Positions 33,739 to 42,348 of a stretch of DNA of 64,000 nucleotides are shown piece after piece. The translations under genes were made by a program, and so were the position numbers. The DNA is taken from NCBI GenBank assembly GCA_964384945.1, contig CAYLMK010000002.1, positions 1-64,000 of the forward strand. Direction: 5' to 3'. The notes under the pieces are model-generated. The model saw nothing but the letters and a program-made list of their open reading frames with translations, was not told the DNA's origin and ran no database searches. This DNA is from S015-6 sp964384945 (GTDB lineage: Bacteria; Desulfobacterota; DSWW01). Positions within the stretch are counted from its first letter, which is position 1. Every line of letters starts with the position of its first letter.

Positions 33739-34911
33739 TCAGAAACCGAGGAGCGAATAGCGCAGCTTTTCGTTTCCGGTCCGCTTGCGAAGCGAGAGGT
33801 TGTACACGCCCCGGTCCTCGATCACCACCACCTCCCCCTTCGCCCGCAGGGAGCCCGGCTCGGATGAGGCGTCCGCCTTGGGAACGAAGGTAATGTGCAC
33901 CGGCGCCGTGAATTCGTTGCTCTTCACGAGGATGCGGTAACTGCCGAACGGAACGTGGTTCAAGTCCTTCCATTCCACGCCGTGGAAAGACAGGACCACG
34001 TTCGAAGGATGCACCTCATCGGAGAGCGTCAACTGAAACCAGGTTGCCGGCTGCAGGACCACCTGCGTGTTCCCTTCCGAGACCTCGAAATCGACGGGAT
34101 GGATCATGAAGTCCTTCTCGTAGACATAATACTCGCCATGGGGCAGGAAGAGATTGAAGGCGGCGTTCTTCGGGATCGGGTTGTAGTAGTAAGCGAACAG
34201 CGCCTTGCTGAACCGCTCCAGCAGGTAGGCCTGGTCCTTGGGGCTGATCTCCAGCCGCTCCAGCGGTTTCGTATCCGTCTCCCAGCGTCCCCCCGGAGAG
34301 GCCTTTTCCGGCTCCGCACTTCGCGGATTGGGCGTGTTGACCGGCGCCCCCTGGGCCTTCTCCTCCTCGCTCCGAGACAGCACGACCTTTTCGGGCCGGA
34401 ACATCCGGTCCGAGGGAAACGGCCGGATGACGAATCGTACCAGGTTGCCCCACTGCCGCGTCTTGGATTCCAGGTCGCGCGCAAACGCGGGCACGCTGTA
34501 TGTCTTTTCGCCGACCACCAGGTTCTGGGACATGACCTGCGGGCTCCGGGCCGCGGCATCCTGGATGGCGAAGTGGGCCTGAATCCAGTTGCCCATCGCC
34601 TCGGTCTCCAGGGCCTTCAACAGATACAGCTCCCCGATCGCACGGTTGACCTCCGGGCCTTCCTCGGTCGCGTAAAAGAGCTTTTCCGCCTCGGCGAATT
34701 TCATCTGAAACAGCCGATCGAGAAACTCCCGCTGCTCCCGGTCTCCCGCGTCGAGCTTCAGGATCTGATGCGCGAGGTTCTGCAGTTCGATTCGATGAAG
34801 GGCAACCCCCTGCTTGGCTACATAGTCCTCCGCCCCGCAGGGCGGTGCGAACCCGCCTGCAAGCAGCAGACAACCGAAGAGGATCGTAACAGTTGCTTTC
34901 TTCCGTCTCAT
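33739..34911 (-). CDS. Exported protein of the ExbBD operon, unknown
   Basis: A 390-residue exported protein: signal peptide with cleavage near APPCGA, a helical charged N-terminal half, then a C-terminal beta-rich part (about 270-390) with the look of an Ig-like or beta-sandwich domain, for example TQVVLQPATWFQLTLSDEVH and YNLSLRKRTGN. An LFLPHGEYYVYEKDF segment precedes it. I do not recognise a family. It is the last gene of the minus-strand exbB-exbD-TonB-like-TPR operon. Its job is probably periplasmic, in the same machine. Confidence 0.65.
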   Translation of the reverse strand: MRRKKATVTILFGCLLLAGGFAPPCGAEDYVAKQGVALHRIELQNLAHQILKLDAGDREQREFLDRLFQMKFAEAEKLFYATEEGPEVNRAIGELYLLKALETEAMGNWIQAHFAIQDAAARSPQVMSQNLVVGEKTYSVPAFARDLESKTRQWGNLVRFVIRPFPSDRMFRPEKVVLSRSEEEKAQGAPVNTPNPRSAEPEKASPGGRWETDTKPLERLEISPKDQAYLLERFSKALFAYYYNPIPKNAAFNLFLPHGEYYVYEKDFMIHPVDFEVSEGNTQVVLQPATWFQLTLSDEVHPSNVVLSFHGVEWKDLNHVPFGSYRILVKSNEFTAPVHITFVPKADASSEPGSLRAKGEVVVIEDRGVYNLSLRKRTGNEKLRYSLLGF

Positions 34912-34981
34912 GGCTCCGGTCTCCCGATCTGTTGGTGGGTCCGCCGTCCCGAGGGCCTCGGACGACCTTCCCGAAGGCGGC

Positions 34982-36328
34982 CTACATGGCGTTTTCAGCG
35001 CCCCGGTCCCCCATCTTCTGGTAGCGCATCGCCTCAAGAACCCTTCCGGATCCCCGCAGGGAATTCACCCAGAACATCAGGACCTCCTTTTCTTCCTCCG
35101 ATTGGGCCTTGTCGAATTGGTTGGCGTACTTGTCCAGGATCACCTGGACCGCCTGTTTCCCGTGACGGTAGAACATCTCCTCGTCGCCCTTCTGGTAGGA
35201 GGCGTACGAAAGCAGGTAGTCCATGTAATACCGGTCACCGTAGTTGGGGATGTTCAAAGACTGATGGCAGATCTGGATGATTCGGTCGTAGTCGGGATCG
35301 GCCTTCATGGCGATGCCGACGGCGACGGCCTTCAGGCTCGCGCCGAACGTGTCAAAGATATCCTGACGGTCCCCCCACTCCTGCTGGTTCTTCTTCCAGA
35401 GTTCCCAGGCGCGGCCGGCATAATCCATGGCCCACTTCTTGTCTTCGAAGGAGTCCTTCTTCAAGTAGATGTCGGCGATCTGTCGGCAGATCGTGCTCTG
35501 AGCCTTCTGGCTCTCCGCAAGCCCGAGCCCTTTTCGCAGTTGATCGATCGACTCGTCATAGGCCAGGACGTTCTCGGCCAGATCCTTGCCGCGGATCCAG
35601 TGCACGCAGGCCTTGATGTTCGGGTCGAAGGAAAGCGCTTCCTCGTATTTCGCATATTTCTCCTTCTGCTTGGAGGCGCGGCCCCTTGCGCAGATGCTCT
35701 GGGTCAGCGGCACGTAGACGTCCGGCATGTCGCTCCGCACGATCATGTCCAGGTAGGTCTGCAGGGAGCGGTCGAGGTACCTCTCCCGCTGCTCGTCGAT
35801 CGGCTCCTTCCATTCGCCGTACATCTCGGCAAGCGACATGGCCTGGGAGATGGAGGAGATGATCTTCCATTCCTGCTCTTTGCGGATCTGCGGGTCCCAG
35901 GCGGGGTGGAGCAACCGGTAGCGTTCCTCGTAGAGCAGGCCGAGATTGAACATCCCGTCGATCTGGTAGCGCACCGAATCGAGACCCGTGAAGGTTCTGA
36001 CGTCCTTGTAAAGGGCCAGGGCCTTTTCGTAGCTCTCGATCGCGCTGCCGATATGCACTTCCTTGCCGGTGTTCTTGAAAATCTTGTGGAAGGCGTTGCC
36101 CCGGAGGAACCAGATCTGAGGGTGGAAATCCGGGCCCAGCTTCTGGATGTACTCGTCGCAGACGGCGATGGCTCCGCTGTTGTCCTCCTGATCGTAGAGT
36201 TCCTTTGCCTTCTTCAGGAGCTCCAGGTGCTGGTCCTGGAGGGACCCCGGAGAAGAAGAAGCCTGTCCCGCTGCGGGAACGAGCAGGAAAGCGACAGCGA
36301 TCAAGACGGCATGCACCTTGTTCATCAT
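34982..36328 (-). CDS. Exported TPR-repeat protein of the ExbBD operon
   Basis: A 448-residue exported, mostly helical protein. The signal peptide starts MMNKVHAVLIAVAFLLVP, with probable cleavage after GQA. Several helix pairs with TPR-like spacing follow, for example LLKKAKELYDQEDNSGAIAVCDEYIQ and IGSAIESYEKALALYKD. TPR folds bind partner proteins, so it likely scaffolds the system. ATG 36328 fits AAGGAG five bases upstream. The TonB-like gene's stop overlaps the bases just before the start, which implies translational coupling. Confidence 0.75.
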   Translation of the reverse strand: MMNKVHAVLIAVAFLLVPAAGQASSSPGSLQDQHLELLKKAKELYDQEDNSGAIAVCDEYIQKLGPDFHPQIWFLRGNAFHKIFKNTGKEVHIGSAIESYEKALALYKDVRTFTGLDSVRYQIDGMFNLGLLYEERYRLLHPAWDPQIRKEQEWKIISSISQAMSLAEMYGEWKEPIDEQRERYLDRSLQTYLDMIVRSDMPDVYVPLTQSICARGRASKQKEKYAKYEEALSFDPNIKACVHWIRGKDLAENVLAYDESIDQLRKGLGLAESQKAQSTICRQIADIYLKKDSFEDKKWAMDYAGRAWELWKKNQQEWGDRQDIFDTFGASLKAVAVGIAMKADPDYDRIIQICHQSLNIPNYGDRYYMDYLLSYASYQKGDEEMFYRHGKQAVQVILDKYANQFDKAQSEEEKEVLMFWVNSLRGSGRVLEAMRYQKMGDRGAENAM

Positions 36329-36330
36329 CC

Positions 36331-37920
36331 TCACTCCTTCAAGACGTGTTGAAGCGTGGAGAGGCAGGAGGTGATCTCCTCCAGCTTGGTCCCCACAGGA
36401 ACCGACCCGACTCCGTCGGCGGATCGCCGCATCTCAAACCTCGGATAGGGCTCCCCCTTCACAAGGCTGATCACGTGCTGCTTTCCGTTTCCATACTGAA
36501 GCACGACCTGTGCACGGGAATAGCTCACGGCAACCAGCCGGCTCGAATCCGCAGGATCCCCGCGGGCTGCTTCCGTGGACACCGTCACCGGCTCCGCGGG
36601 AAGGGCCTGCTGCTCGAGCAGCCGTTTCAGTTGGGTGGAATTTCGGATGTAGGCACTGCCCGTGTGGGTCTCGTCCCCGACGTCGGCCAGGGCGAAAGGA
36701 AGGGGCGTACCGAGTTGAATCGAGCCCCGGGAGGAGCGTGCGGTCACGCGCGCGGGCTGGGGCGCCTTGGCGGAGGCGACTCGTGCGGGATCCCCCCCGC
36801 CGGCTCCTCTTCCGTGGCCTTCGGCCTCGATCAGGCCCGTACCCAAATCGATTCCTCCCACGCCCTTGCCGCTCACGGCCGCAAATCGCGCGGCCTGGGT
36901 GTCCTTCTTAATCGGCCCTTGCACACCGGATCTTGAACCGGTTTGCCGGCTTTCTCCGGTCTCCAACGACATGGGCACATCCGTCGCCGGGCCGCTTGCT
37001 CCCTTTGCGATCAGCATGCGATGGGGCGTCCCCTTCTGCGCCGGCTGCGAAGACGGCATGGCCGTGGCCGCGAAACGGGAAGCCTCCGGTGCGATCTCCA
37101 TGGGAAGAGAGACATAATCCGCCCCGGACGCGCTGCGGACCACCGGCTGCTGCGAGGGGCGCGCCGGAGCAACGACCCGCGGACGCTCCTCGGGAGGCGG
37201 CTGATCGATGATCTCCATGGCAACGTCCACCGCCGAGGCGCGTATCTTCGGCATGGCCTGCTTCGGAGCCCGGCTCGCTTCGCGGGGCACGACGGGCATG
37301 GGCGTGTCCTTTGCCATCTCCATGTTCAGGTCCAGGCTTTCCACCATGGCGAGCTGCACCGCCTTGGGGGGTGGCGCCTTGGGCGGTTCCCTCCGGGGCT
37401 CCCGCTTCTCGGGTTCCGGCTCCTGGAGCAGCGACATGTCGACCCACGCCAGACGAAGCGGCTCCGGCTTCGGCGCCGGCTTTTCGAGCTCCTTCTTCAC
37501 GATCTCCTCGGGTTTCGGCTCCACCGGCACCGGCACCAGGGTCTTGCGGCTCGCAAGGACCGTCTTCTTCTCGGGGATCCTGTCAACGAACCGGACCTGA
37601 TCCTTGTACAGGAAGTAGTAATTGGGCTTGTAGTCGTCCTCGATGAACTCCCGGGAGACCTCCCATGGGACCGGGTCCGGAAGCGAGGCGAGCAACGGAA
37701 GCGGCTGGGGAGCCTCGGGAGGCCGCAAGGCAGGCTGTGGTTCAACCCAGTTCGCCTCCGCTGTCGGGATCGCGTCCGGCCTGTGGAGAAAGAAGAAATT
37801 GACCAGCAGGATGAGGAAGATCCAGGAGAATGCGGAGATGACCTGGCAGGCCATCACGTCCTCATCCTCCTTGGTCCACTTGGCCCAGAGAAACTTTCTT
37901 GTCGTAACCGCTCGTAGCAT
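36331..37920 (-). CDS. Proline-rich TonB-like inner-membrane protein with repeated motif
   Basis: A 529-residue protein with one membrane helix (about 27-45) and a long Pro/Lys/Glu-rich periplasmic linker. It therefore has TonB-like topology, but I see no TonB C-terminal domain. A short motif of the form V/L-D-V/L-x-M-E/S-I/L recurs at about 160, 196, 231, 270, 314, 357 and 401. The C-terminal 100 residues form a small globular part (SYSRAQVVLQYGNGKQHVIS). It lies between exbD and the TPR protein. The repeat suggests several binding sites for a partner along the linker; this is inference. Confidence 0.7.
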   Translation of the reverse strand: MLRAVTTRKFLWAKWTKEDEDVMACQVISAFSWIFLILLVNFFFLHRPDAIPTAEANWVEPQPALRPPEAPQPLPLLASLPDPVPWEVSREFIEDDYKPNYYFLYKDQVRFVDRIPEKKTVLASRKTLVPVPVEPKPEEIVKKELEKPAPKPEPLRLAWVDMSLLQEPEPEKREPRREPPKAPPPKAVQLAMVESLDLNMEMAKDTPMPVVPREASRAPKQAMPKIRASAVDVAMEIIDQPPPEERPRVVAPARPSQQPVVRSASGADYVSLPMEIAPEASRFAATAMPSSQPAQKGTPHRMLIAKGASGPATDVPMSLETGESRQTGSRSGVQGPIKKDTQAARFAAVSGKGVGGIDLGTGLIEAEGHGRGAGGGDPARVASAKAPQPARVTARSSRGSIQLGTPLPFALADVGDETHTGSAYIRNSTQLKRLLEQQALPAEPVTVSTEAARGDPADSSRLVAVSYSRAQVVLQYGNGKQHVISLVKGEPYPRFEMRRSADGVGSVPVGTKLEEITSCLSTLQHVLKE

Positions 37921-37949
37921 GGAAGACGGCTCCCGGGGTGCGATGGAGG

Positions 37950-38387
37950 TTACGTCTGGCCTCTCTCGTAACAGATGTAAGGCGAAACGCCGAGGTGGGT
38001 ACAGATCAGTTCGATCGTGTTGACCACCCCGAAGGGGGAGTCGTAGTCGGCAAACACCACGACCTTCGCTTCCTTGCTCGCGGAAAGAAACGCCCGGAGC
38101 TTCTCCGTGCCGTCCTGGAAAAGCGCCTCGCGCAGAAGCGGGTATTCCTGCTTCTGGTAGATCAGGACGACTTGCGAAAGGGAGTCGATCTTCAGGACGA
38201 TGTCCTTCTGGCTGTCGATAACGAGTTCCTCGTCCACCTTCTTGGGGGGCTTGATCTTGGCGCCCACGAGGATCTGAAACGAACTCGAGAGAACAAAGAA
38301 GATGAGCAAGAGGAATACAAGGTCGATCGCCCCCTCCATTTCCTCGGACAGCGGATCGCCCCTGCGCACGGCGAGTCGTCTGATCAT
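37950..38387 (-). CDS. exbD: ExbD/TolR-type biopolymer transport protein
   Basis: A 145-residue inner-membrane protein with the conserved Asp in the single membrane helix (EGAIDLVFLLLIFFVLSSSF), the proton-path residue of ExbD/TolR/MotB proteins. The periplasmic domain contains a run of alternating residues ending ICTHLGVSPYICYERG. It overlaps the end of exbB by four bases and lies 29 bases before the TonB-like gene. With ExbB it forms a proton-driven motor. Confidence 0.88.
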   Translation of the reverse strand: MIRRLAVRRGDPLSEEMEGAIDLVFLLLIFFVLSSSFQILVGAKIKPPKKVDEELVIDSQKDIVLKIDSLSQVVLIYQKQEYPLLREALFQDGTEKLRAFLSASKEAKVVVFADYDSPFGVVNTIELICTHLGVSPYICYERGQT

Positions 38388-39115
38388 GCCAGCATCTCCT
38401 TCAGTTCGTTCACCATGACAACCGACAGGTCATCGTGCAGGGATTCCAGAAACGTCTTGCAGAACAAGGCGACGAAGCGGATGCCAAGGCCCACGACCGT
38501 CGTGATCAGGGCGATCTTCAAGTCCGCTGCGAGCTGTTCGGCGCCGGCGACCCCCACATCGTCGAAGATGGCCACCATGCCCACGGCCGTGCCCAGGAAC
38601 CCGAGGGTCGGGGCCGTGATGCTCATGTAGTTGTAGAAAGAAAGAACCTGCTTCCTCTGGGCGGTCATGTCGCCCACACGCACCTCGACGGCGTGAACGA
38701 AGTCCTGCCGGCTCTTCAGGTCTTCGTCGCTCAGGCCCTGGAAGACCTCCCCGTAGGGTGAGTCCTTTTCGGTCCGGACCGCCTCCCAGAGCTTGTCGGC
38801 CCGTCCCTCCTGGCCGATCTTCCCCTCCTCGGAATGGGCTCGGAAAAGATTTCGCACAAGGCCTCTGACCTTGTCCGACTTTCCGTTCAGAGAGTTGCGG
38901 GACTCCCTGCAGGAGTGAAGGTGATAGACGAAGATCCCGGTCGTGTAGATCAGCGTGCCGAAAAGAAGATAGAGGATCATATCGCCGAGCTGAACGTAAA
39001 AAGGCGCGATGAAATCGGAAACAGTGTAGATCGTGACCTTTCCAACTCCTGTGGCGTTACTCACAGCGAACCAGACCAGCACCCCCACAAACACCGTGAT
39101 CAATGACTTCTTCAT
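38384..39115 (-). CDS. exbB: ExbB/TolQ-type proton channel protein
   Basis: A 243-residue MotA/TolQ/ExbB-family protein. There is an N-terminal hydrophobic segment, a second around residues 32-60, a cytoplasmic charged loop, and two C-terminal helices (ITAPTLGFLGTAVGMVAIF and LKIALITTVVGLGIRFVALF), the last pair being the conserved channel core. It is the first gene of the operon. The intergenic region before it is 520 bases long and holds the presumed promoter. Confidence 0.88.
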   Translation of the reverse strand: MKKSLITVFVGVLVWFAVSNATGVGKVTIYTVSDFIAPFYVQLGDMILYLLFGTLIYTTGIFVYHLHSCRESRNSLNGKSDKVRGLVRNLFRAHSEEGKIGQEGRADKLWEAVRTEKDSPYGEVFQGLSDEDLKSRQDFVHAVEVRVGDMTAQRKQVLSFYNYMSITAPTLGFLGTAVGMVAIFDDVGVAGAEQLAADLKIALITTVVGLGIRFVALFCKTFLESLHDDLSVVMVNELKEMLA

Positions 39116-39635
39116 CTGCTCACTCCTTTGCGCTGTTCCGCCTGCGTCGAGGGGCCCGGAGATCCGGCGTAGGCACGGAACCGCCCCCCGCAGGGCGGAT
39201 AATTAGCAATTTCAATGCCACCTGCCGGGTTGCCTGCGGACCGCCGTTGCGGGGATCTCTTCTCGCCTGCAGCAGTCCACCGATTCGATGCGGTCGCCTC
39301 GCGGAGGATATGGCGAGAAGGTCCGGGTCCAACGAACCGAAATGGAGACCTTTTCGCGTATCCAGGAGCGCCACCAGGCGCTTCCCGCTTCCGAAAACCA
39401 CGCGTCTGCAAAAGGGGGCCGGATTCCAAATCGTACTCCCCCAGGGCTCCGGGGTTACCTTCTTGAAACCTGCCGGCACCCGGAAAATTTTTCCCGGTCG
39501 GCTCGTCCGTTTCTTGACGCCCTCTCCCTACCGAGGAAACCTTTTCAACTCCCTGACCATCTGAGAAACCAAAGATCGACGCAAAAACCCGTAAACCTTA
39601 GACCTTAGCAGGAGAACGGCAGAAGGAGGGATGAA
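39116..39635. other. Long divergent intergenic region
   Basis: A 520-base gap between the exbB operon (minus) and the small four-Cys gene (plus). No gene is seen. It contains a short palindrome (AGCGCC-ACCA-GGCGCT near 39366) and a stretch with TTGACG near 39515, which could be a -35 box for the right-hand operon; no good -10 is seen. The length suggests regulated expression of one or both operons. Confidence 0.5.
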
Positions 39636-39809
39636 ATGGCGGAAAAGATGCCCCACGCAGGTCACGAAAAGCACATGTGCTACCTGGTCAATGTCCGGAC
39701 ACCGGTCAACGAGCTGAAGAAGATCGCCAAGGACGCAAAGCACATCTGCAAGAACTGCGCTCGCGTGTCCAAGGACGCCAAGCACCTCTGCAACCCCGTG
39801 AAGCTCTGA
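39636..39809 (+). CDS. Tiny four-cysteine protein preceding the AlkB reductase
   Basis: A 57-residue basic protein with a near-repeat (AKDAKHICKN and SKDAKHLCNP) and four Cys (15, 38, 41, 52), CXXC being at 38-41. A strong AAGGAGGG lies seven bases upstream. It is too short for most gene callers. It leads the group reductase-AlkB, where a rubredoxin would normally sit, but it lacks the two CPxCG knuckles of rubredoxins. It may bind metal; its role is unknown. Confidence 0.6.
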   Translation: MAEKMPHAGHEKHMCYLVNVRTPVNELKKIAKDAKHICKNCARVSKDAKHLCNPVKL

Positions 39810-39846
39810 TTGTGAGGCCTTGCGCCCCGCAAGGAGGAAGACCGAC

Positions 39847-41088
39847 TTGACAACCATCGCCTTCCGATACGTTATCATCGGCGGCGGTCTGGCCGCTGCA
39901 AGCGCGGCGGAGGGAATCCGTGAGGTGGACCGGACGGGCTCGGTCCTGATCGTCGGCCGGGAACCCAGGCCCCCGTACCACCGTCCCCCCCTGTCCAAGG
40001 GGATTCTCCTGGGGACCAAGAAGCCCGAAGACACAGCCTGCAAGCCGGAGGCTTTCTATCGCGATCATAGCATCGTGCTCGAGACCGGCGTCGCGGCGGA
40101 GAGGCTCGATGCGCTCGATCGAACCGTGGGATTGAACGACGGAAGAACTCTCTCCTACGAGAAACTCTTGTTGGCGACCGGGAGCCGAGCGAGAAGGCTC
40201 AAACTGCCGGGAGCGGACCTCGAAGGGGTCTACACCCTCCGAACCATCGAGGATTCCCTGGCCCTCCGGGATGCCATGAAGGCGGCGCGCACCGCGGTCG
40301 TGATCGGCGGCGGCTACATCGGTGCGGAAACCGCCTCCGCGCTCGCCCAGAACGGGGTCCGGACCACGATGGTCTTTCCCGAAGACGGGCTGCTCGATGC
40401 CCTGACCGATGACGGCCTCAGCCGGCACCTTCACTCCCTGTACGAAAAAAATGAGGTTTCTCTGCTCACCGGCCGGAAGCCGATCCGCATCAACGGGACC
40501 GGACGAGTGGCCTCGGTCACGACGGACCGGCAGGAGGAGATCCCTGCGGACCTCGTCATCATGGGTGTCGGGGCCCAGTTGAACACAAGCCTGGCCCAGG
40601 AGGCAGGGCTCAGCATATCCGGCGACGGCGGTATCCGAGCCGACGCGTTCCTCAGGTCCAGCCGGGAGGACATCTTCGCGGCAGGAGACATCGCGGAGTA
40701 CCCGGACCCGACATTCGAGAGGCGCCTCCGGCTCGAACACTGGGAGGCGGCGCTTCTGCAGGGGAGGGCGGCCGGCAGGAACATGGCGGGAGCCGGCGAG
40801 CCTTACAGGGGCCTGCCGCATTACTTCTCGACCCTGTTCGGGTGCGGCTTCTCCCTTTGGGGAGACCTCTCGAAGTGGGACCGCACGTTGTGCAAGGGCG
40901 GGATGGGCCTGTCCGGATCCTCGATCTTCTACATGGAATCGGGACGACTCGCCGGCATTCTCCAGTTCGAGCCCGTGGAGAAGGAAGAGGCGGCGGTCAT
41001 CGAACGACTGGTGCGCAAGAGGCCGACCCTCGCCGAGGTCGAGTCGCTCGTCGCCAGCCGTGCCCGAAGCCTGCGGGAAAGCGTTTGA
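39847..41088 (+). CDS. FAD/NAD(P)H ferredoxin/rubredoxin reductase-like oxidoreductase
   Basis: Pyridine-nucleotide flavoprotein of the ferredoxin-reductase class, 413 residues. The FAD fold is YVIIGGGLAAASAAEGIRE, the NAD(P) fold is VVIGGGYIGAETASAL, and FAADIAEY-like FAAGDIAEYPD binds FAD near the C-terminus. The conserved PYHRPPLSKGIL is typical of rubredoxin and dioxygenase reductases. TTG 39847 is used because AGGAGG lies nine bases upstream. It sits next to alkB, so it probably supplies electrons to that oxygenase. Confidence 0.88.
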   Translation: MTTIAFRYVIIGGGLAAASAAEGIREVDRTGSVLIVGREPRPPYHRPPLSKGILLGTKKPEDTACKPEAFYRDHSIVLETGVAAERLDALDRTVGLNDGRTLSYEKLLLATGSRARRLKLPGADLEGVYTLRTIEDSLALRDAMKAARTAVVIGGGYIGAETASALAQNGVRTTMVFPEDGLLDALTDDGLSRHLHSLYEKNEVSLLTGRKPIRINGTGRVASVTTDRQEEIPADLVIMGVGAQLNTSLAQEAGLSISGDGGIRADAFLRSSREDIFAAGDIAEYPDPTFERRLRLEHWEAALLQGRAAGRNMAGAGEPYRGLPHYFSTLFGCGFSLWGDLSKWDRTLCKGGMGLSGSSIFYMESGRLAGILQFEPVEKEEAAVIERLVRKRPTLAEVESLVASRARSLRESV

Positions 41089-41174
41089 GCCGCGGCCTTC
41101 TTTCCCGAGGCGATCCCCGACGTACTACCTTTGCCGCGCCGGACGAATACATCCATCAACCGAGGAGAGCGGCG

Positions 41175-42236
41175 ATGAAGCCCCTTCCCTTCTTCATCAT
41201 ATTTCTTCTGCCCGTGTCCGTCGTGATCGGCACCTCCCTGGGCGGCCTTTTCAACTACCTGCCCGTGGTCTTTGTCTTCGGCCTCCTGCCCCTGCTCGAC
41301 TTCCTCGCGCCCCTGAACACGCGAAACCCGACCGGGCAGGAGGAGAAAGAGCTTTCGGAGGCACGCTCCTTTCGAATCATCACATGGGCCTGCGCGCCGG
41401 TTCAGGTCCTGCTCGTGGTTTGGGGCGCTTATGTGGCTACGCACCGGACGCTCAGCCCGCTGGAAGGGATCGGTTTCGTCCTGTCGGTGGGCCTCGCGAG
41501 CGGCGCCCTAGGGATCAATGTGTCCCACGAACTGATTCACAGGATCGACAACCGGCTCGAGCCCTTTCTCGGCAGGATCATGCTGGCCACCGTCTGCTAT
41601 CTTCACTGGGCCATCGAGCACGTCCGGGGGCACCATCGGAACGTGGCCACGACGGAGGACCCGGCCACGGCCCGCAGGGGGGAATCTTTCTACGCTTTCT
41701 GGCCGCGGACCGTGCTCGGGGGCTTCCGAAACGCCCGGCGGCTCGAGCTGGACCGCTTGGCCCGGCAAGGGGCCGAAAGAGGGCTCCTCCGCAACGCCGT
41801 CGACAGGTATCTTGTCATCGAACTCCTCATCGCGGCCGCGCTCGGGTGGTGGTTCGGGTTCGGCGCCGTGCTTTTCTTCCTGGCCCAGAGCTTCGTGGCG
41901 GTTTCGCTGCTCGAGGCGGTCAACTACCTGGAACACTACGGCATGTTGCGGCCCAAGGGATCGGACGGCCGCTACGAAAAGGTCCTTCCGATACATTCAT
42001 GGAATTCGGCTCACCGCCTGACCAATTACTTCCTGTTCAACCTGCAGCGCCACTCGGACCACCACTACCGGCCGAACCGCCGCTACCAGATCCTGCGGGA
42101 CTTCCGGGAGAGCCCGCAGCTTCCGAACGGGTATGCCGGCATGGTGCTTCTGACCCTCGTCCCGCCCCTTTGGAGAAGAATCATGGACAGGAGGCTCGAC
42201 AGGGTCCAAGCCGACCGGGGCGGGGGCCCCGCTTGA
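41175..42236 (+). CDS. alkB: Alkane 1-monooxygenase (AlkB family)
   Basis: Membrane non-heme di-iron hydroxylase of the AlkB/desaturase superfamily, 353 residues. All four conserved His motifs are present: SHELIHR (117-123), EHVRGHHRNVAT (148-159), NYLEHYGM (250-257) and LQRHSDHHYRPNRRYQ (290-305). About six membrane helices surround them. Family members hydroxylate n-alkanes or related chains with O2. The length is slightly short (typically about 400). The start ATG 41175 follows GAGGAGAG. Preceded by a reductase and a small Cys protein, it is the catalytic part of the set. Confidence 0.93.
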   Translation: MKPLPFFIIFLLPVSVVIGTSLGGLFNYLPVVFVFGLLPLLDFLAPLNTRNPTGQEEKELSEARSFRIITWACAPVQVLLVVWGAYVATHRTLSPLEGIGFVLSVGLASGALGINVSHELIHRIDNRLEPFLGRIMLATVCYLHWAIEHVRGHHRNVATTEDPATARRGESFYAFWPRTVLGGFRNARRLELDRLARQGAERGLLRNAVDRYLVIELLIAAALGWWFGFGAVLFFLAQSFVAVSLLEAVNYLEHYGMLRPKGSDGRYEKVLPIHSWNSAHRLTNYFLFNLQRHSDHHYRPNRRYQILRDFRESPQLPNGYAGMVLLTLVPPLWRRIMDRRLDRVQADRGGGPA

Positions 42237-42262
42237 CAGATGGAGCGAGGATCTGTCGTAAT
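42233..42262 (+). promoter_or_regulatory. Putative cysE promoter overlapped by two palindromes
   Basis: TTGACA (42233-42238) and CGTAAT (42257-42262) are separated by 18 bases, about 80 bases before cysE. The -35 box overlaps one palindrome and the -10 overlaps the start of another. Confidence 0.4.
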
Positions 42263-42284
42263 GCCTAGAGGATACGTAGGCATT
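42236..42284. promoter_or_regulatory. Two palindromes with nine-base spacers upstream of cysE
   Basis: ACAGAT-N9-ATCTGT (42236-42256) and AATGCCTA-N9-TAGGCATT (42260-42284) lie side by side in the alkB-cysE gap. Both are perfect and have the same spacer length, which would suit binding of a dimeric regulator or a tandem hairpin in the mRNA leader. Confidence 0.5.
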
Positions 42285-42348
42285 CTGCAAGCTCTGGCAT
42301 GTGAGGCCGCACGGGTCGTGCTGCTCCCGTCCGACCGCCGGGAATCTC

